64,000 bases of DNA. It comes from HGM13010 sp934527315 (GTDB taxonomy: Bacteria; Bacillota; Clostridia; Oscillospirales; Oscillospiraceae). How positions within the stretch are numbered: position 1 is the stretch's first letter; the number at the start of each line of letters is the position of its first letter. The position numbers were made by a program, and so were the translations under genes. The notes beneath the pieces are model-generated. The model was not told the DNA's origin, searched no databases, and was given only the letters and a program-made list of their open reading frames with translations. Where the stretch lies: positions 1 to 64,000 of the forward strand of contig CAKTAK010000006.1 in the NCBI GenBank assembly GCA_934527315.1, read 5' to 3'. This document shows positions 49,350 through 58,896 of the stretch, one piece after another.

Positions 49350-51625
49350 GGCTGCACCGCCTTTCCGGAGCGGCTGACATTGGTCACGCCGCGCACATTA
49401 CTCAATTTAGTGGAAACCAATTTCAATTCGGCGGCATCGCGCACTTCCACGGAAATGGTCAAATAGGCAATCTCGCCCTTGGTGATGGTTTGGACGGAGC
49501 GGACATTGGCACCCAGAGAGGACATGACCGTTGCCACGTCCATGAGCAGACCCACACGGTCCTTGGCCTCCAGATTCAGAGAGGTCAGATACCGGTCTGC
49601 CGGGCCGGAGGCCCATTCCACCTTAATCCAACGGCCCAATTCTGCCGGGTCGCCGGCCTCCAGCTGTTTCAGATAGTTGGGGCAATCCTTCCGGTGGACG
49701 GAAATGCCGGCACCCCGGGTGATAAAGCCGATGATGTCGTCACCGGGCACGGGGGTGCAGCATTTGGAGAATTTCACCAGACAGTTGTCCAGACCCTCCA
49801 CCAGAATACCGTTGATGGGTTTCCGGTTGCTGGGCTGGGTGGCGCGTTTTTCCGCCTGCTCGTTGATTTTATCAATGAAATCCTTGGGCGGCTGGGGCAC
49901 TGCTTTCTGATTGCGCACCAAATCGTCCTTGATGCGGTTGACGGTACGGGTGGCGGTAATGCCGCCGTAACCGATGGCAGCGTACATATCGTCCAAGGTG
50001 GGGAAGGACAGATGTTTCAAAATGGTGGGCAACAGGTCCACGTCCAACACGGAGGCCAGAGGAATTCCGGCGCGTTTCAGCTCGGCGTCGAACATTTCGC
50101 GGCCGCGGAGAATGTTTTCGTCCCGTTTCTCTTTCTTGAACCACTGCTTGATTTTGGTTCTGGCGGAGGGACTCTTTGCCAGAGAAAGCCAGTCGCGGCT
50201 GGGTCCGGGAGCGGACTTGGACGTGCGGATTTCCACAACATCGCCGTTCTGGAGCTTGTAATCATAGGTCACGATGCGGCCGTTTACCGCAGCGCCCACC
50301 ATGCGGTTGCCCACGCCGGAGTGAATGGCATACGCAAAGTCGATGGGGGTGGCGCCGGCGGGCAGACTGATCACGTCGCCCTTGGGAGAGAACACGTAAA
50401 CCTCATCGTCGAACATATCCACTTTCAGATTGTGGAAGAAGTCCTGGTCATCGGACAACTGCTGTGCTTCCAGCAGGGATCGGACCCATGCGAATTTTTC
50501 TTCGTCACCGGCCTTGACGCCCCGTTCACCGGATTTATATTTCCAGTGGGCGGCAATACCGTATTCGGCAATCTGGTGCATTTCCCAGGTACGAATCTGC
50601 ACCTCAAAGGGAATGCCTTCGGAGCCGATGACGGTGGTGTGCAGAGACTGATACATATTGGGTTTCGGCGTGGAAATATAGTCCTTAAAACGTCCGGGCA
50701 GGGGCTTGAATTCATCATGAATGATGCCCAGCACGTTGTAGCAATCACCGATGGAATCCACGATGACGCGGAAGGCGCACAGGTCGAAAATGCCGGTAAT
50801 ATCCGTCTGCTGCGCGTACATTTTACGGTAAATGCTGTAAATATGCTTGATGCGGCCGTAAACCGTGGAGTGAATGCCCTCTTCCGCCAGACGGGATTGG
50901 ATTTTGGTCTGCATAGCGTCCATGAAGGACTCCAATTCCGGCATGCGCTCGGTGAGAATGTGGTTGATTTCCTGATAACCCACGGGGTCCAGATACTGGA
51001 GCGACAAGTCCTCCAGCTCCCATTTGACCTTTTGAATACCGAGACGGTGGGCAATGGGGGCATAAATCTCCATGGTTTCCAGAGATTTGCTCCGCTGCTT
51101 TTCCTCGCTTTGGAACTGCATGGTGCGCATATTGTGGAGACGGTCGGCCATTTTAATCAAAATGACGCGAATGTCCTTGGACATGGCCATGAGCATTTTT
51201 CGGAGGCTTTCCATCTGCGCCTCTTCCTTGCTCACCAGCTGCACACGGGTCAGTTTGGTGACACCCTCTACCAAGTCGGCTACGGTGGTGCCGAACTGCT
51301 TGGCAATCATTTCATGGGTGACGGGGGTGTCTTCCACGGTGTCATGGAGCAAAGCCGCCACGATGGAGTCCTCGTCCAGACCCATTTCCACGGTGATTTC
51401 CGCCGCGGCAATGACGTGGGTTACATAGGGGTCGCCGTTTTTCCGCCGCTGACCGGCGTGTGCCCGGGCGGCGAATTCATAAGCCCGGCGGATTCGGTCG
51501 AAATCCACGGCGATATTTGCGTCTTTGATTTTCTGTTCCAGCTCCAGATACATGGGCTCGGTTTCCTTGATTGCGTCCTCCGGGTCCAGTTCGATTTTAT
51601 TTAAGGCAAGGCCGGCTTCTGTCAT
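49346..51625 (-). CDS. relA: Bifunctional (p)ppGpp synthetase/hydrolase RelA/SpoT
   Basis: A 759-residue Rsh protein. The hydrolase HD domain has AARAHAGQRRKNGDPYVTH and HDTVED (residues 94-99), so hydrolysis is likely intact. The synthetase domain follows at about 240-350 (YRKMYAQQTDITGIFDLCAFR), then a TGS domain (VYVFSPKGDVISLPAGATPI), a zinc-finger/helical region and a C-terminal ACT domain (about 680-755). It makes and degrades the stringent alarmone in response to starvation. AAGGAA lies before the ATG, 23 bp after recJ. Confidence 0.97.
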   Translation of the reverse strand: MTEAGLALNKIELDPEDAIKETEPMYLELEQKIKDANIAVDFDRIRRAYEFAARAHAGQRRKNGDPYVTHVIAAAEITVEMGLDEDSIVAALLHDTVEDTPVTHEMIAKQFGTTVADLVEGVTKLTRVQLVSKEEAQMESLRKMLMAMSKDIRVILIKMADRLHNMRTMQFQSEEKQRSKSLETMEIYAPIAHRLGIQKVKWELEDLSLQYLDPVGYQEINHILTERMPELESFMDAMQTKIQSRLAEEGIHSTVYGRIKHIYSIYRKMYAQQTDITGIFDLCAFRVIVDSIGDCYNVLGIIHDEFKPLPGRFKDYISTPKPNMYQSLHTTVIGSEGIPFEVQIRTWEMHQIAEYGIAAHWKYKSGERGVKAGDEEKFAWVRSLLEAQQLSDDQDFFHNLKVDMFDDEVYVFSPKGDVISLPAGATPIDFAYAIHSGVGNRMVGAAVNGRIVTYDYKLQNGDVVEIRTSKSAPGPSRDWLSLAKSPSARTKIKQWFKKEKRDENILRGREMFDAELKRAGIPLASVLDVDLLPTILKHLSFPTLDDMYAAIGYGGITATRTVNRIKDDLVRNQKAVPQPPKDFIDKINEQAEKRATQPSNRKPINGILVEGLDNCLVKFSKCCTPVPGDDIIGFITRGAGISVHRKDCPNYLKQLEAGDPAELGRWIKVEWASGPADRYLTSLNLEAKDRVGLLMDVATVMSSLGANVRSVQTITKGEIAYLTISVEVRDAAELKLVSTKLSNVRGVTNVSRSGKAVQP

Positions 51626-51648
51626 AAAAATTCCTTCTCAATTTCAAA

Positions 51649-53652
51649 TTATCGGTGGGATAGATAGCGCAGCAGCGCTGATTTGCTCAGGTCTGCTTTG
51701 CCTTGGTGGGGCAAAATCTCCACCGTGTAGCGGTCTGCGTCCTCGGTGAGACGAATCAGGCCGACTTCCTGAAAAATCCGCAGGCAAGCGCAGATTTTGC
51801 CGGGGACCAATGTAATGGGAGTGCGCTCTGCCAATCCGCTGACGGTGAAGGTAATGGGGCGGTTCGCTTTTTCCAACGTCCGCCAAACGTGGCCCAATTC
51901 CTTGCGGCTGGGAGCCAATTCCGGCACCTCCAAAGGCGCGGGGTTCATGCCGGAGAGAATCCGGCGGCAAATGGGCGCGTCATCGGTGAGACGAATGTCC
52001 GTTACCAGCAGCTGTACGCTTTTCTGGTCCCGATAGCGGTTGATTTGCGGGGTAAAGGCCACATCGACCCGGTCGCCGGAATGTAATCCGGTTTGCGCCA
52101 ATGTGTGACCGAAAAATACGGCGTCAAACAGCTGACGGCCTCGACGCAGTTTCATGCGCAGGTGCTTGCCGCCGCCGATGGGGGTAATGCTCTCCAACAG
52201 CGCGCCGGTGATGCACATAAGCGGCTTGGGGTTGCCGTTGCCGTAAGGCTCCATGGATTCCATGGCCTCAACGCAGGCCGGGGAAAGGAGCCGGGCATCG
52301 CCGATGTGCAGCTCGCATTGCAGGTCCGGAGTATCGTCCGGGGGGCGGCGGAAGTAATATTCCATCAAAGCCCGGCGGAAATCGGACAGCTCATCTTTTC
52401 GAATGGACAGACCCGCAGCCAATGCGTGGCCGCCGAAAGTTTCCAGATATTCCGAACAGGCGGATAAGGCGGCGAACAAATCGAAGTTTCCATAGCTCCG
52501 GCAGGAGCCCTTGCCCTCTTCGCCGTCCAGACAAATCATTACCGACGGCACGTTGAACTGTTCCGCCAAACGGGAGGCGGTGATGCCCACGATGCCTTTG
52601 TGCCAATGGTCGCTGGCCAGCACGATGGGGGTTCCGGCGGGCTGGTCTTCCACCATTTTGACGGCGTCGGCCCAGATTTCCTGCTCCATGGCTTGCCGCT
52701 TGGCATTCAAATCGCACAGGGTTTGGGCCATTTGGTCCGCCACAGTCCGGTCCTCGGTCATCATCAGCTGCACGGCGAACTCGGTTTTTCCCAAGCGGCC
52801 GGCGGCATTGATGCGGGGGGCCAAGGAAAAGCTGATGCTTGATGCGGTAAGCTCCTTGCCGGGAGAAATGGTTTTGTGAATCAATGCGGCCAGACCCGGG
52901 CGGGGATTGTGAATCAATTTGGTCAAACCGGCCTGCACCAGAAAACGGTTTTCCCCGATAAGGGGCATGACATCTGCCACGGTGCCCACGGCCACCAAAT
53001 CGGCATATTGCCGGAGCATTTCCTGACTGTTGCCGCTCAGGGCGCACACCAGCTTGAATGCGACGCCGCAGCCGGCAAATCCATCGTACCCGTAGGTGCA
53101 ATCTTCTCGTTTCGGGTCCACCACGGCAACGGCTTTGGGCAAATCCAAGCCCCGACATTCGTGGTGGTCCGTAATAATAACGTCCATGCCCAAACTGCGG
53201 GCAAATTCTACCTCTTCCGCGGCGGTAATGCCGCAGTCTACGGTAATCATCAGGGTAACACCCTCGGCGGCGAATTTTTCCACCGCCTGCCGATTCACAC
53301 CGTAGCCTTCCTCCATACGGTCGGGGATATACGCGGAGCAGACCAGACCTTGATTCCGGAGATAACTGGTCAGCAGACACAAGGAAGTGATGCCGTCCAC
53401 GTCATAGTCTCCGTAGACCAACACGTGTTCCTTGTTTGTGATGGCCTGATGAATCCGGACAACGGCTTTGTCCATATCCGTCATGGTCATTGGGTCGCCC
53501 ATTGCGTCGGGGCTGGGGTGGAGAAAGGTTTCCCACAGCTCCTCCGGAATTTTACGCAAGGCAAGTACCGCCTCCAATAGGGGCGTATTTGTGTCGGGAT
53601 AGTCTTCTGCAGTCACCGGCCGATATGGAATTTCCCATTTTTTTGCAGACAT
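51649..53652 (-). CDS. recJ: Single-stranded-DNA-specific exonuclease RecJ
   Basis: A 667-residue DHH-family nuclease. Motifs are VYGDYDVDGITS near residue 78, TVDCGIT, and ITDHHECRG; DHHA1 and an OB-fold follow, with NINAAGRLG-type residues in LAPRINAAGRLG. RecJ degrades 5' single strands in recombination and mismatch repair. ATG 53652 is chosen because GGAGG lies 8 nt upstream; an alternative upstream ATG at 53706 has a weaker GAGGA site and would add 18 residues. First gene of the recJ-relA-dtd-MBL operon. Confidence 0.96.
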   Translation of the reverse strand: MSAKKWEIPYRPVTAEDYPDTNTPLLEAVLALRKIPEELWETFLHPSPDAMGDPMTMTDMDKAVVRIHQAITNKEHVLVYGDYDVDGITSLCLLTSYLRNQGLVCSAYIPDRMEEGYGVNRQAVEKFAAEGVTLMITVDCGITAAEEVEFARSLGMDVIITDHHECRGLDLPKAVAVVDPKREDCTYGYDGFAGCGVAFKLVCALSGNSQEMLRQYADLVAVGTVADVMPLIGENRFLVQAGLTKLIHNPRPGLAALIHKTISPGKELTASSISFSLAPRINAAGRLGKTEFAVQLMMTEDRTVADQMAQTLCDLNAKRQAMEQEIWADAVKMVEDQPAGTPIVLASDHWHKGIVGITASRLAEQFNVPSVMICLDGEEGKGSCRSYGNFDLFAALSACSEYLETFGGHALAAGLSIRKDELSDFRRALMEYYFRRPPDDTPDLQCELHIGDARLLSPACVEAMESMEPYGNGNPKPLMCITGALLESITPIGGGKHLRMKLRRGRQLFDAVFFGHTLAQTGLHSGDRVDVAFTPQINRYRDQKSVQLLVTDIRLTDDAPICRRILSGMNPAPLEVPELAPSRKELGHVWRTLEKANRPITFTVSGLAERTPITLVPGKICACLRIFQEVGLIRLTEDADRYTVEILPHQGKADLSKSALLRYLSHR

Positions 53653-53747
53653 GATGCAGTCCTCCATTGCCGCCGAAACAGCCCGGCAGCGGAAAGCAAT
53701 TTTCATGGGGGATTCCTCGTGAAAATGCGTTTTTCTTCTAACAATAC

Positions 53748-53776
53748 ATTATAACAAAAAATATACGGTTCCGCAA
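53748..53776 (-). promoter_or_regulatory. promoter of the recJ operon
   Basis: On the minus strand TTGCGG (53771-53776), a 17-bp spacer and TATAAT (53748-53753). Confidence 0.7.
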
Positions 53777-53806
53777 CAGCCGGGTGAAAAATTCCGACGG
53801 CGTTTC

Positions 53807-53835
53807 TTGACAGCCGTATGTGGGAATGATAAAAT
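53807..53835 (+). promoter_or_regulatory. promoter of tRNA-Leu
   Basis: TTGACA (53807-53812), a 17-bp spacer and TAAAAT (53830-53835), 15 bp before the tRNA 5' end. Confidence 0.85.
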
Positions 53836-53849
53836 AGTAAAACACACCT

Positions 53850-53936
53850 GCCGGTGTGGCGGAATTGGCAGACGCAAGGGACTTAAAATCCCTCGATGGC
53901 AACATCGTACCGGTTCAAGCCCGGTCACCGGCACCA
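53850..53936 (+). tRNA. tRNA-Leu(TAA)
   Basis: An 87-nt class II tRNA with encoded CCA. Acceptor GCCGGTG pairs with CACCGGC (53926-53932), the anticodon loop is CTTAAAA (anticodon TAA), a long variable arm follows (TCGATGGCAACATCG), and the T loop is GGTTCAAGCC. It reads UUA and UUG. Confidence 0.97.
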
Positions 53937-53976
53937 AGTCGGAGCAAGCGAGAGAAAGCTTGCTCCGACTTTTTTG
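53936..53976 (+). terminator. terminator of tRNA-Leu
   Basis: A 14-bp perfect stem (53936-53949/53958-53971) with an 8-nt loop and a T-run, directly after the tRNA. Confidence 0.92.
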
Positions 53977-54011
53977 TTTCAAATTGTACCTGCTGCGCCG
54001 GAATTACAGAT

Positions 54012-54044
54012 AAAAAATATCCCCCGAGACATCGGGGGATATTT
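54012..54044 (-). terminator. terminator of the small membrane-anchored protein gene
   Basis: A 13-bp perfect stem (54015-54027/54032-54044) with a GACA loop and six T on the minus strand. It touches the stop codon of the gene. Confidence 0.85.
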
Positions 54045-54424
54045 TAGCGGGCGGAATCGGGAACGGGGCCAAACACAATCCATTTGCCGTCAATTTTCAG
54101 CTCCACATGGTCGCCACAGAACTGATAACCGTAGCCGGTGCCGAAATTCGAGGTATTGTCCTTTGCGGGACGTTGGGTGTGGTCCACGGCGGCGGTAATT
54201 TCTCCGTCCATATTGCCGCAGCGGCCGGTGATTGCGCTCTCTTGCCCGGTAGTCTGATAGAGGACACCGTTGATTTGTACCATTTCCGGCAGCACCTCCG
54301 AAACCGGGGGAGAATCGGGCTCATCTTCCGCCGGAATGGGAGCGGGGTCATTGCTGATGATGCTCACCAGAGCGATGGTCAGCGCCAACACGGCTGCCAC
54401 CAAAAGAATACTCCATTTACGCAT
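54044..54424 (-). CDS. Small membrane-anchored hypothetical protein
   Basis: A 126-residue protein with an N-terminal signal anchor (MRKWSILLVAAVLALTIALV), a proline/acid-rich linker and an outside domain containing QINGVLYQTTGQESA and GYGYQFCGDHVELKIDGKW. No named family was recognised; small exported proteins with this ING-LY pattern occur in gut Firmicutes by my recollection, but I cannot verify this here. ATG 54424 is chosen from AAGGAGG 7 nt upstream. Own terminator on one side and the uppP terminator on the other, so it is a single-gene unit. Confidence 0.6.
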   Translation of the reverse strand: MRKWSILLVAAVLALTIALVSIISNDPAPIPAEDEPDSPPVSEVLPEMVQINGVLYQTTGQESAITGRCGNMDGEITAAVDHTQRPAKDNTSNFGTGYGYQFCGDHVELKIDGKWIVFGPVPDSAR

Positions 54425-54471
54425 ACGCTTGCCTCCTTCATCGGGTTCTGTCAATTAGACGGGCGCCCGGA

Positions 54472-54506
54472 CAAAAAAGTTCCCGGATTCCATGAGAATC
54501 CGGGAA
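54472..54506 (-). terminator. terminator of uppP
   Basis: An 11-bp perfect stem (54480-54490/54496-54506) with a CATGA loop, followed on the minus strand by six T. Confidence 0.9.
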
Positions 54507-54510
54507 TTGT

Positions 54511-55332
54511 TTATTTCAGCAGGGTGTAGGCAATCACCAGAATGCCCAGAGCGATGCGGTACCAACCGAATACCTTGAAGTCATGGCGGCGGACATAAGC
54601 CATGAGCCACTTGATGCTCACCACGGAAACCACAAAGGCAACCACCATGCCGATGATAAGGGTCATCAGCTCCGGGGAGGTGAAGTGGAAACCGAATTTT
54701 ACCAGTTTCAGCAGACTTGCACCCAACATGGTGGGCACCGCCAGAAAGAACGTAAACTCTGCGGCGGCGGTCCGGGAAACGCCCAGCAGCAGCGCGCCCA
54801 CAATGGTGGCGCCGGAGCGGGAAGTACCGGGAATCATGGCTAAAGCCTGAAAGAAACCGATGAGCACGGCGGTTTTATAATCAATCTGGCCGATTTCCTG
54901 CACCTTCGGCGTCCGGTTTCGGTTCCAGTTTTCAATGACGATGAACGCAATGCCGTAAAGGATCAGCATGACGGCAATGGAGATGGGGTGACCGAAATGG
55001 GCCTCCAGAAAATCGTCCAGCAGCAGACCCAGCACCGCAGAGGGAATGCAGGCGGCGACCACGTGGAACCACATGGAGAAAATCGGCTTTTGAATGACCG
55101 GCTTTTCCCGAAAACGGAAGGGCCACATTTTATGCCAGAATACCACCACAACGGCCAGAATCGCGCCCAACTGAATGACCACAAAGAACATTTCTTTGAA
55201 CGATTCCGTCATATTCAATCCAATCAAATCATCCAGCAGGAGCATGTGTCCGGTGCTGCTGATGGGCAGCCACTCCGTAATGCCCTCCACAATGCCGATG
55301 ATAATGACTTTCCATAATTCCAATTGTTCCAT
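54511..55332 (-). CDS. uppP: Undecaprenyl-diphosphatase
   Basis: A 273-residue BacA/UppP membrane enzyme with about eight helices. Catalytic motifs are GIVEGITEWLPISSTGH near residue 13 and MIPGTSRSGATIVG near residue 165. It dephosphorylates undecaprenyl diphosphate to recycle the lipid carrier for peptidoglycan and wall polymers, and confers bacitracin tolerance. The start at 55332 fits the family length; the longer ORF runs through the region upstream. It complements the polysaccharide operon at 19-25 kb. Confidence 0.96.
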   Translation of the reverse strand: MEQLELWKVIIIGIVEGITEWLPISSTGHMLLLDDLIGLNMTESFKEMFFVVIQLGAILAVVVVFWHKMWPFRFREKPVIQKPIFSMWFHVVAACIPSAVLGLLLDDFLEAHFGHPISIAVMLILYGIAFIVIENWNRNRTPKVQEIGQIDYKTAVLIGFFQALAMIPGTSRSGATIVGALLLGVSRTAAAEFTFFLAVPTMLGASLLKLVKFGFHFTSPELMTLIIGMVVAFVVSVVSIKWLMAYVRRHDFKVFGWYRIALGILVIAYTLLK

Positions 55333-55387
55333 AAGGGACCTGCCTTTCTGCGCCGAAACGCGGTGGTCATTATAGCAGACGGGGGCG

Positions 55388-55420
55388 AAGAAAACAACCG
55401 GAATGAACCACATTCCGGTT
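55388..55420 (-). terminator. terminator of the cation diffusion facilitator gene
   Basis: A 10-bp perfect stem (55396-55405/55411-55420) with a 5-nt loop, followed on the minus strand by a T-rich tail. Confidence 0.75.
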
Positions 55421-55447
55421 GACTTCAGAAAAATTCACAATTTTTGC

Positions 55448-56650
55448 TCAGCTTTCCCGCAGCTCTTCCTGGCTCTGGGTGTATCCTGCCAGGTCGGAAT
55501 CAAAGTGAATCACGGGGACATATCTGTGGGTATCGGAGTGAATGGCGGTGCGCACGGCGTTTTCCACCGTTTCGGTCTGTCTCATAGCGTCCATGGGCAT
55601 CAGCACGTCGAATACCACGTTGGTGCGGTTTTTGCCCTTGACCATGCGAATGTCGTGGGGCTGCATCCGGGGGTCTACGGTGTTGAGGGCGGCGCGGATT
55701 TTGGACTTCAGCTCGTTCAGCTCCGGGTCGTCGGTGACAATGGGGTCATAGTGCAGGGTGACCTCCAGATTGTCCCGGTTGCGGAACTGGGTTTCCAATT
55801 CGTCCAATACCTCGTGGCTGTCCAGTACGTCGGCGCGATAGTCGATTTCTGCATGAGCGGTGGCGAAGATACGGCCGGGACCGTAATCGTGGACGATGAT
55901 GTCATGAACGCCCAACACTTCCGGACGGCTGAGAATGGTATTCTGAATATGGGCCACCAGATTGGGGTCCGGGGTCTGCCCCAACAAGGGAGAAATGGTA
56001 TCCCATGCGATGCCGATGCCGCTGTACAGAATGAACAGCGCCACGGCAAGGCCCATCCAACCATCGGTTTGCAGGCCGGTGAATTTGGAAATCAGGCAGC
56101 TGAGCAGCACCACGGCGGTGGAAATGACGTCATTTCTGCTGTCGGCGGCGGTAGCAAGCAGAGTGGTGGAATGAATGTAATTGCCCAACTTCACGTTGAA
56201 TCGGTTCATCCAGAATTTTACCAGAATGGACAGCACCAGAATCACAATGGACAACAGAGAAAATTCCACCGCTGCCGGGTGAAGAATTTTATCCAGAGAG
56301 GATTCGGCCAAGGTGTAGCCAATCATCAGAATCATGGCAGACACCAGCAAGCCGCTCATGTATTCCACCCGGGCATGACCGTACGGGTGCTTGGAATCGG
56401 CGGGCTTTGCGGCGATTTTGAATCCAATCAGCGTGACCACCGAGGAAGAGGCATCGGACAGGTTGTTCACGGCGTCAGCCATAATGGAAACACTGCCGGT
56501 GAGAATGCCGGCCAGCAGCTTTGCCAGAAACAGCAGCACGTTGCAGGCAATGCCCACGGTGCCGCTGAGCTTGCCGATGGCGGTATGGACTGCGGGGTTT
56601 TGAATGTGCTCATAGTCCTTTACAAAACGATGCAGTAAAAAATCAGTCAT
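55448..56650 (-). CDS. Cation diffusion facilitator transporter
   Basis: A 400-residue CDF protein. Six helices are expected; metal-site residues lie in SIMADAVNNLSDASSS (helix 2) and TAADSRNDVIST (helix 5). SKHPYGHARVEYMSGLL is the conserved loop. The cytoplasmic dimerisation domain at about 215-300 is followed by a further roughly 90 residues (VLDVLMPMD...), longer than typical CDFs (about 300). It exports divalent metals such as Zn, Fe or Mn by proton exchange. The metal is not certain: the D-D/D-D pattern resembles Mn/Fe transporters more than Zn. GAAGG precedes ATG 56650. Confidence 0.9.
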   Translation of the reverse strand: MTDFLLHRFVKDYEHIQNPAVHTAIGKLSGTVGIACNVLLFLAKLLAGILTGSVSIMADAVNNLSDASSSVVTLIGFKIAAKPADSKHPYGHARVEYMSGLLVSAMILMIGYTLAESSLDKILHPAAVEFSLLSIVILVLSILVKFWMNRFNVKLGNYIHSTTLLATAADSRNDVISTAVVLLSCLISKFTGLQTDGWMGLAVALFILYSGIGIAWDTISPLLGQTPDPNLVAHIQNTILSRPEVLGVHDIIVHDYGPGRIFATAHAEIDYRADVLDSHEVLDELETQFRNRDNLEVTLHYDPIVTDDPELNELKSKIRAALNTVDPRMQPHDIRMVKGKNRTNVVFDVLMPMDAMRQTETVENAVRTAIHSDTHRYVPVIHFDSDLAGYTQSQEELRES

Positions 56651-56836
56651 CAATGACGTTGCCTTCTTTCAAAAAGATAGTTCGACTATAACACGAATCG
56701 ACCGCGCCCGCAATCATAAATCCGGAAAAATACCCGGAGCGGGGCAGTAGAATCCACTTCCTTTTTGTAAAGGATTCTGTTAAACTATCCACAGTATATG
56801 CTGCGCGGAGAAAACGGCGCAGAAGGAGAGTGGAAT

Positions 56837-58108
56837 ATGAACCGGTTGACAATGCTGCAGGGCATGAAGGTTGTGGATTTTTCCACGTTTGTGGCGGGCC
56901 CCACCTGTGCAAAAATTCTGGGGGAGTACGGCGCAGACGTGATTCGCGTGGAGCCCCATATCGGCGATTCCGTGCGCTATGTGGCGCGGCAGATGCAGGG
57001 CGTTACCAATGGCGACAACCCGTTTTATGACAATATCAACGGAAATAAGCGGCAAATCTGTCTGGAAACCCGGACGGCGCAGGGCTTGGAGGTTCTGCAT
57101 CGGCTGTTGGCGGACGCGGACGTATTTGTCTGCAATATGCGGGAAAATCAGGCGAAAAAATCCGGGTTGGATTGGGAGAGCCTGCATGAAAAATATCCGA
57201 AACTGATTTATGCCAACGTGACCGGCTACGGCGACCACGGACCCTTGGCGGGGCAGGCGGGATTTGACAACACCGCCTATCATTCCCGGACGGGCTTGAA
57301 CAGCGCCACATTGCAGCCCGGAGAAACGCCCACAACGGCATACACCGGCTTGGGAGATATTCCCACGGGCACGTATCTGGCAATGGGCGTGATGGCGGCG
57401 TATGTGCAGGCGCAGCGCACGGGCGTGGGCGAATTTGTCACCGCGAGCCTGTATGGTGCGGGAATGTGGTCCGAGGTATTCCCGGTGGTTTTTGCGCAGG
57501 CGCCCTATGAAGACCGATACCCGAAGGAGCGGGCGGACCGTTTACTGCTGACCCAGAATTTCCGGACGGCTGACGGCCGATGGTTTACGCTGAATACGGG
57601 CAACTGGGAAAAGGATTGGCCGCGGTTGGCAAAAGGCTTGGGCTTTGATGAGGCGCTGATTGCGAAAACGGCTCGGCTGAATGACGCAATGCCCGTGCAC
57701 CGGCAGTTATATCAAATGGTGACCGAGGCATTTGCAAAGGAAGACTATGCCCATTGGAACGCATTGCTGAATGAGCTGGATATTGCCCACGATTTGTGCC
57801 AGACGTTCCGGGAAGTGGTGGACGACCCGGCGGCATTGGAGGCGGATTTGCTCCAACCGGTGCGGTATGCCCACAGCGGGTCGGAAGTGAAATTGGTGCG
57901 CAGTCCGGTGCAGTTCCGTCTGGGCGGTCTGCCGGAAACGGAGCCCGCGCGAGACGTGGGTGCGGACACCATGGAAATTCTTCGGGCTTGCGGGTACGCG
58001 GAAACGGAAATTGCTGCCATGGAAGAGCAGGGAATCATCGGCGTACCGGGAGACCCGGATGTTTACAACCGCTATTGGAACAGTAAATTCGACGGAAAGA
58101 AAAAATAA
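56837..58108 (+). CDS. CoA transferase family III (CaiB/BaiF)
   Basis: A 423-residue class III CoA transferase. It opens GMKVVDFSTFVAGPTCAKIL with GEYGADVIRVEP; the catalytic Asp fits GFDNTAYHSRTGL at about residue 155. Such enzymes move CoA between acyl acids such as carnitine, oxalate, bile acids or aryl-lactates. Substrate unknown. It stands alone with AGAAGGAG before ATG 56837. A second, different class III CoA transferase lies at the right edge of the window. The 3' end has a long palindrome. Confidence 0.93.
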   Translation: MNRLTMLQGMKVVDFSTFVAGPTCAKILGEYGADVIRVEPHIGDSVRYVARQMQGVTNGDNPFYDNINGNKRQICLETRTAQGLEVLHRLLADADVFVCNMRENQAKKSGLDWESLHEKYPKLIYANVTGYGDHGPLAGQAGFDNTAYHSRTGLNSATLQPGETPTTAYTGLGDIPTGTYLAMGVMAAYVQAQRTGVGEFVTASLYGAGMWSEVFPVVFAQAPYEDRYPKERADRLLLTQNFRTADGRWFTLNTGNWEKDWPRLAKGLGFDEALIAKTARLNDAMPVHRQLYQMVTEAFAKEDYAHWNALLNELDIAHDLCQTFREVVDDPAALEADLLQPVRYAHSGSEVKLVRSPVQFRLGGLPETEPARDVGADTMEILRACGYAETEIAAMEEQGIIGVPGDPDVYNRYWNSKFDGKKK

Positions 58109-58115
58109 ACGAAAA

Positions 58116-58151
58116 AGCGCCGGGTGTGGAAATCATTCCACACCCGGCGCT
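58116..58151. terminator. long hairpin between the CoA transferase and lipoprotein genes
   Basis: A 16-bp perfect stem (58116-58131/58136-58151) with an ATCA loop in the convergent gap. The minus-strand T-run is better, so it mainly serves the lipoprotein gene. Confidence 0.8.
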
Positions 58152-58193
58152 GCTTATGGTTGAAGTTGTACCCGGAATTATCGGGGGAAAGGG

Positions 58194-58712
58194 TTATTTT
58201 GCTGTGGTGCCCATGTAATTGATGCCCTCGCCGTCCAACACAACGCTGCCCACAAATTCCGCAGCTTGGGAATAATAGACAAAATCGGTTACGCTGTATT
58301 TGGCGCTCCGCACATCACGGAGCACAATGTGCAGATTTTCCTGGGCGTCTGTCCAGACATCTGCCTCCGGCATTCCCAGCTGCACCGTATCATCAAACAG
58401 TACGTAGGAATTTTCGCCGGAAACGGCTTGTACCAGATAATGCCCACGGTCATCCATCATCAGTTCGCCGTCTGCCAGCATATCCTCCTGCACAAACAGC
58501 TGCACTGTCCATTCGCTGTCGTCGAAAACGAAAGAACAAGAGGAATAGGCGGTCATACCGTCTAAAGTGCTTTCTCCCGGTGCGACCTTCAGCTGTGCGG
58601 GGGGCACGGGATTGTCCGCGGTGGGATTTTTTGTCTGCTGTTTTTCACAGCCGGCAAGGGCAAGCAAAAGTCCGGCGGACAGCAAAACCATGGGGAAAAT
58701 GCGTTTCTTCAT
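58194..58712 (-). CDS. Hypothetical lipoprotein
   Basis: A 172-residue protein with a lipoprotein signal: MKKRIFPMVLLSAGLLLALAGC, lipobox LAGC with Cys22. The mature part is acidic, with FVFDDSEWTVQLFVQEDM and DDRGHYLVQAVSGENSYVLFDD, probably beta-rich. No domain was recognised. ATG 58712 is preceded by TAGGAGGAGG; upstream frame extension is rejected. Promoter and terminator make it a single-gene unit. Confidence 0.75.
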   Translation of the reverse strand: MKKRIFPMVLLSAGLLLALAGCEKQQTKNPTADNPVPPAQLKVAPGESTLDGMTAYSSCSFVFDDSEWTVQLFVQEDMLADGELMMDDRGHYLVQAVSGENSYVLFDDTVQLGMPEADVWTDAQENLHIVLRDVRSAKYSVTDFVYYSQAAEFVGSVVLDGEGINYMGTTAK

Positions 58713-58762
58713 ATAAGATCCTCCTCCTACATTAAAAATGATGTATTTGTTGAACCAATTAC

Positions 58763-58791
58763 AGTATACCATAGTCTGCTCTATGCCGCAA
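58763..58791 (-). promoter_or_regulatory. promoter of the lipoprotein gene
   Basis: On the minus strand TTGCGG (58786-58791), a 17-bp spacer and TATACT (58763-58768). Confidence 0.65.
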
Positions 58792-58852
58792 GATTCACTG
58801 TAGAATAGCTGAAAAATTAAACTCGGCGGGGCTTGGAAGAAATCGGAGAATA

Positions 58853-58896
58853 AAAACGAACTGACCACATATCCAACGCGAATATGTGGTCAGTTC
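58853..58896 (-). terminator. terminator closing the orphan minus-strand unit
   Basis: A 15-bp perfect stem (58858-58872/58882-58896) with a 9-nt loop, followed on the minus strand by five T. Confidence 0.8.
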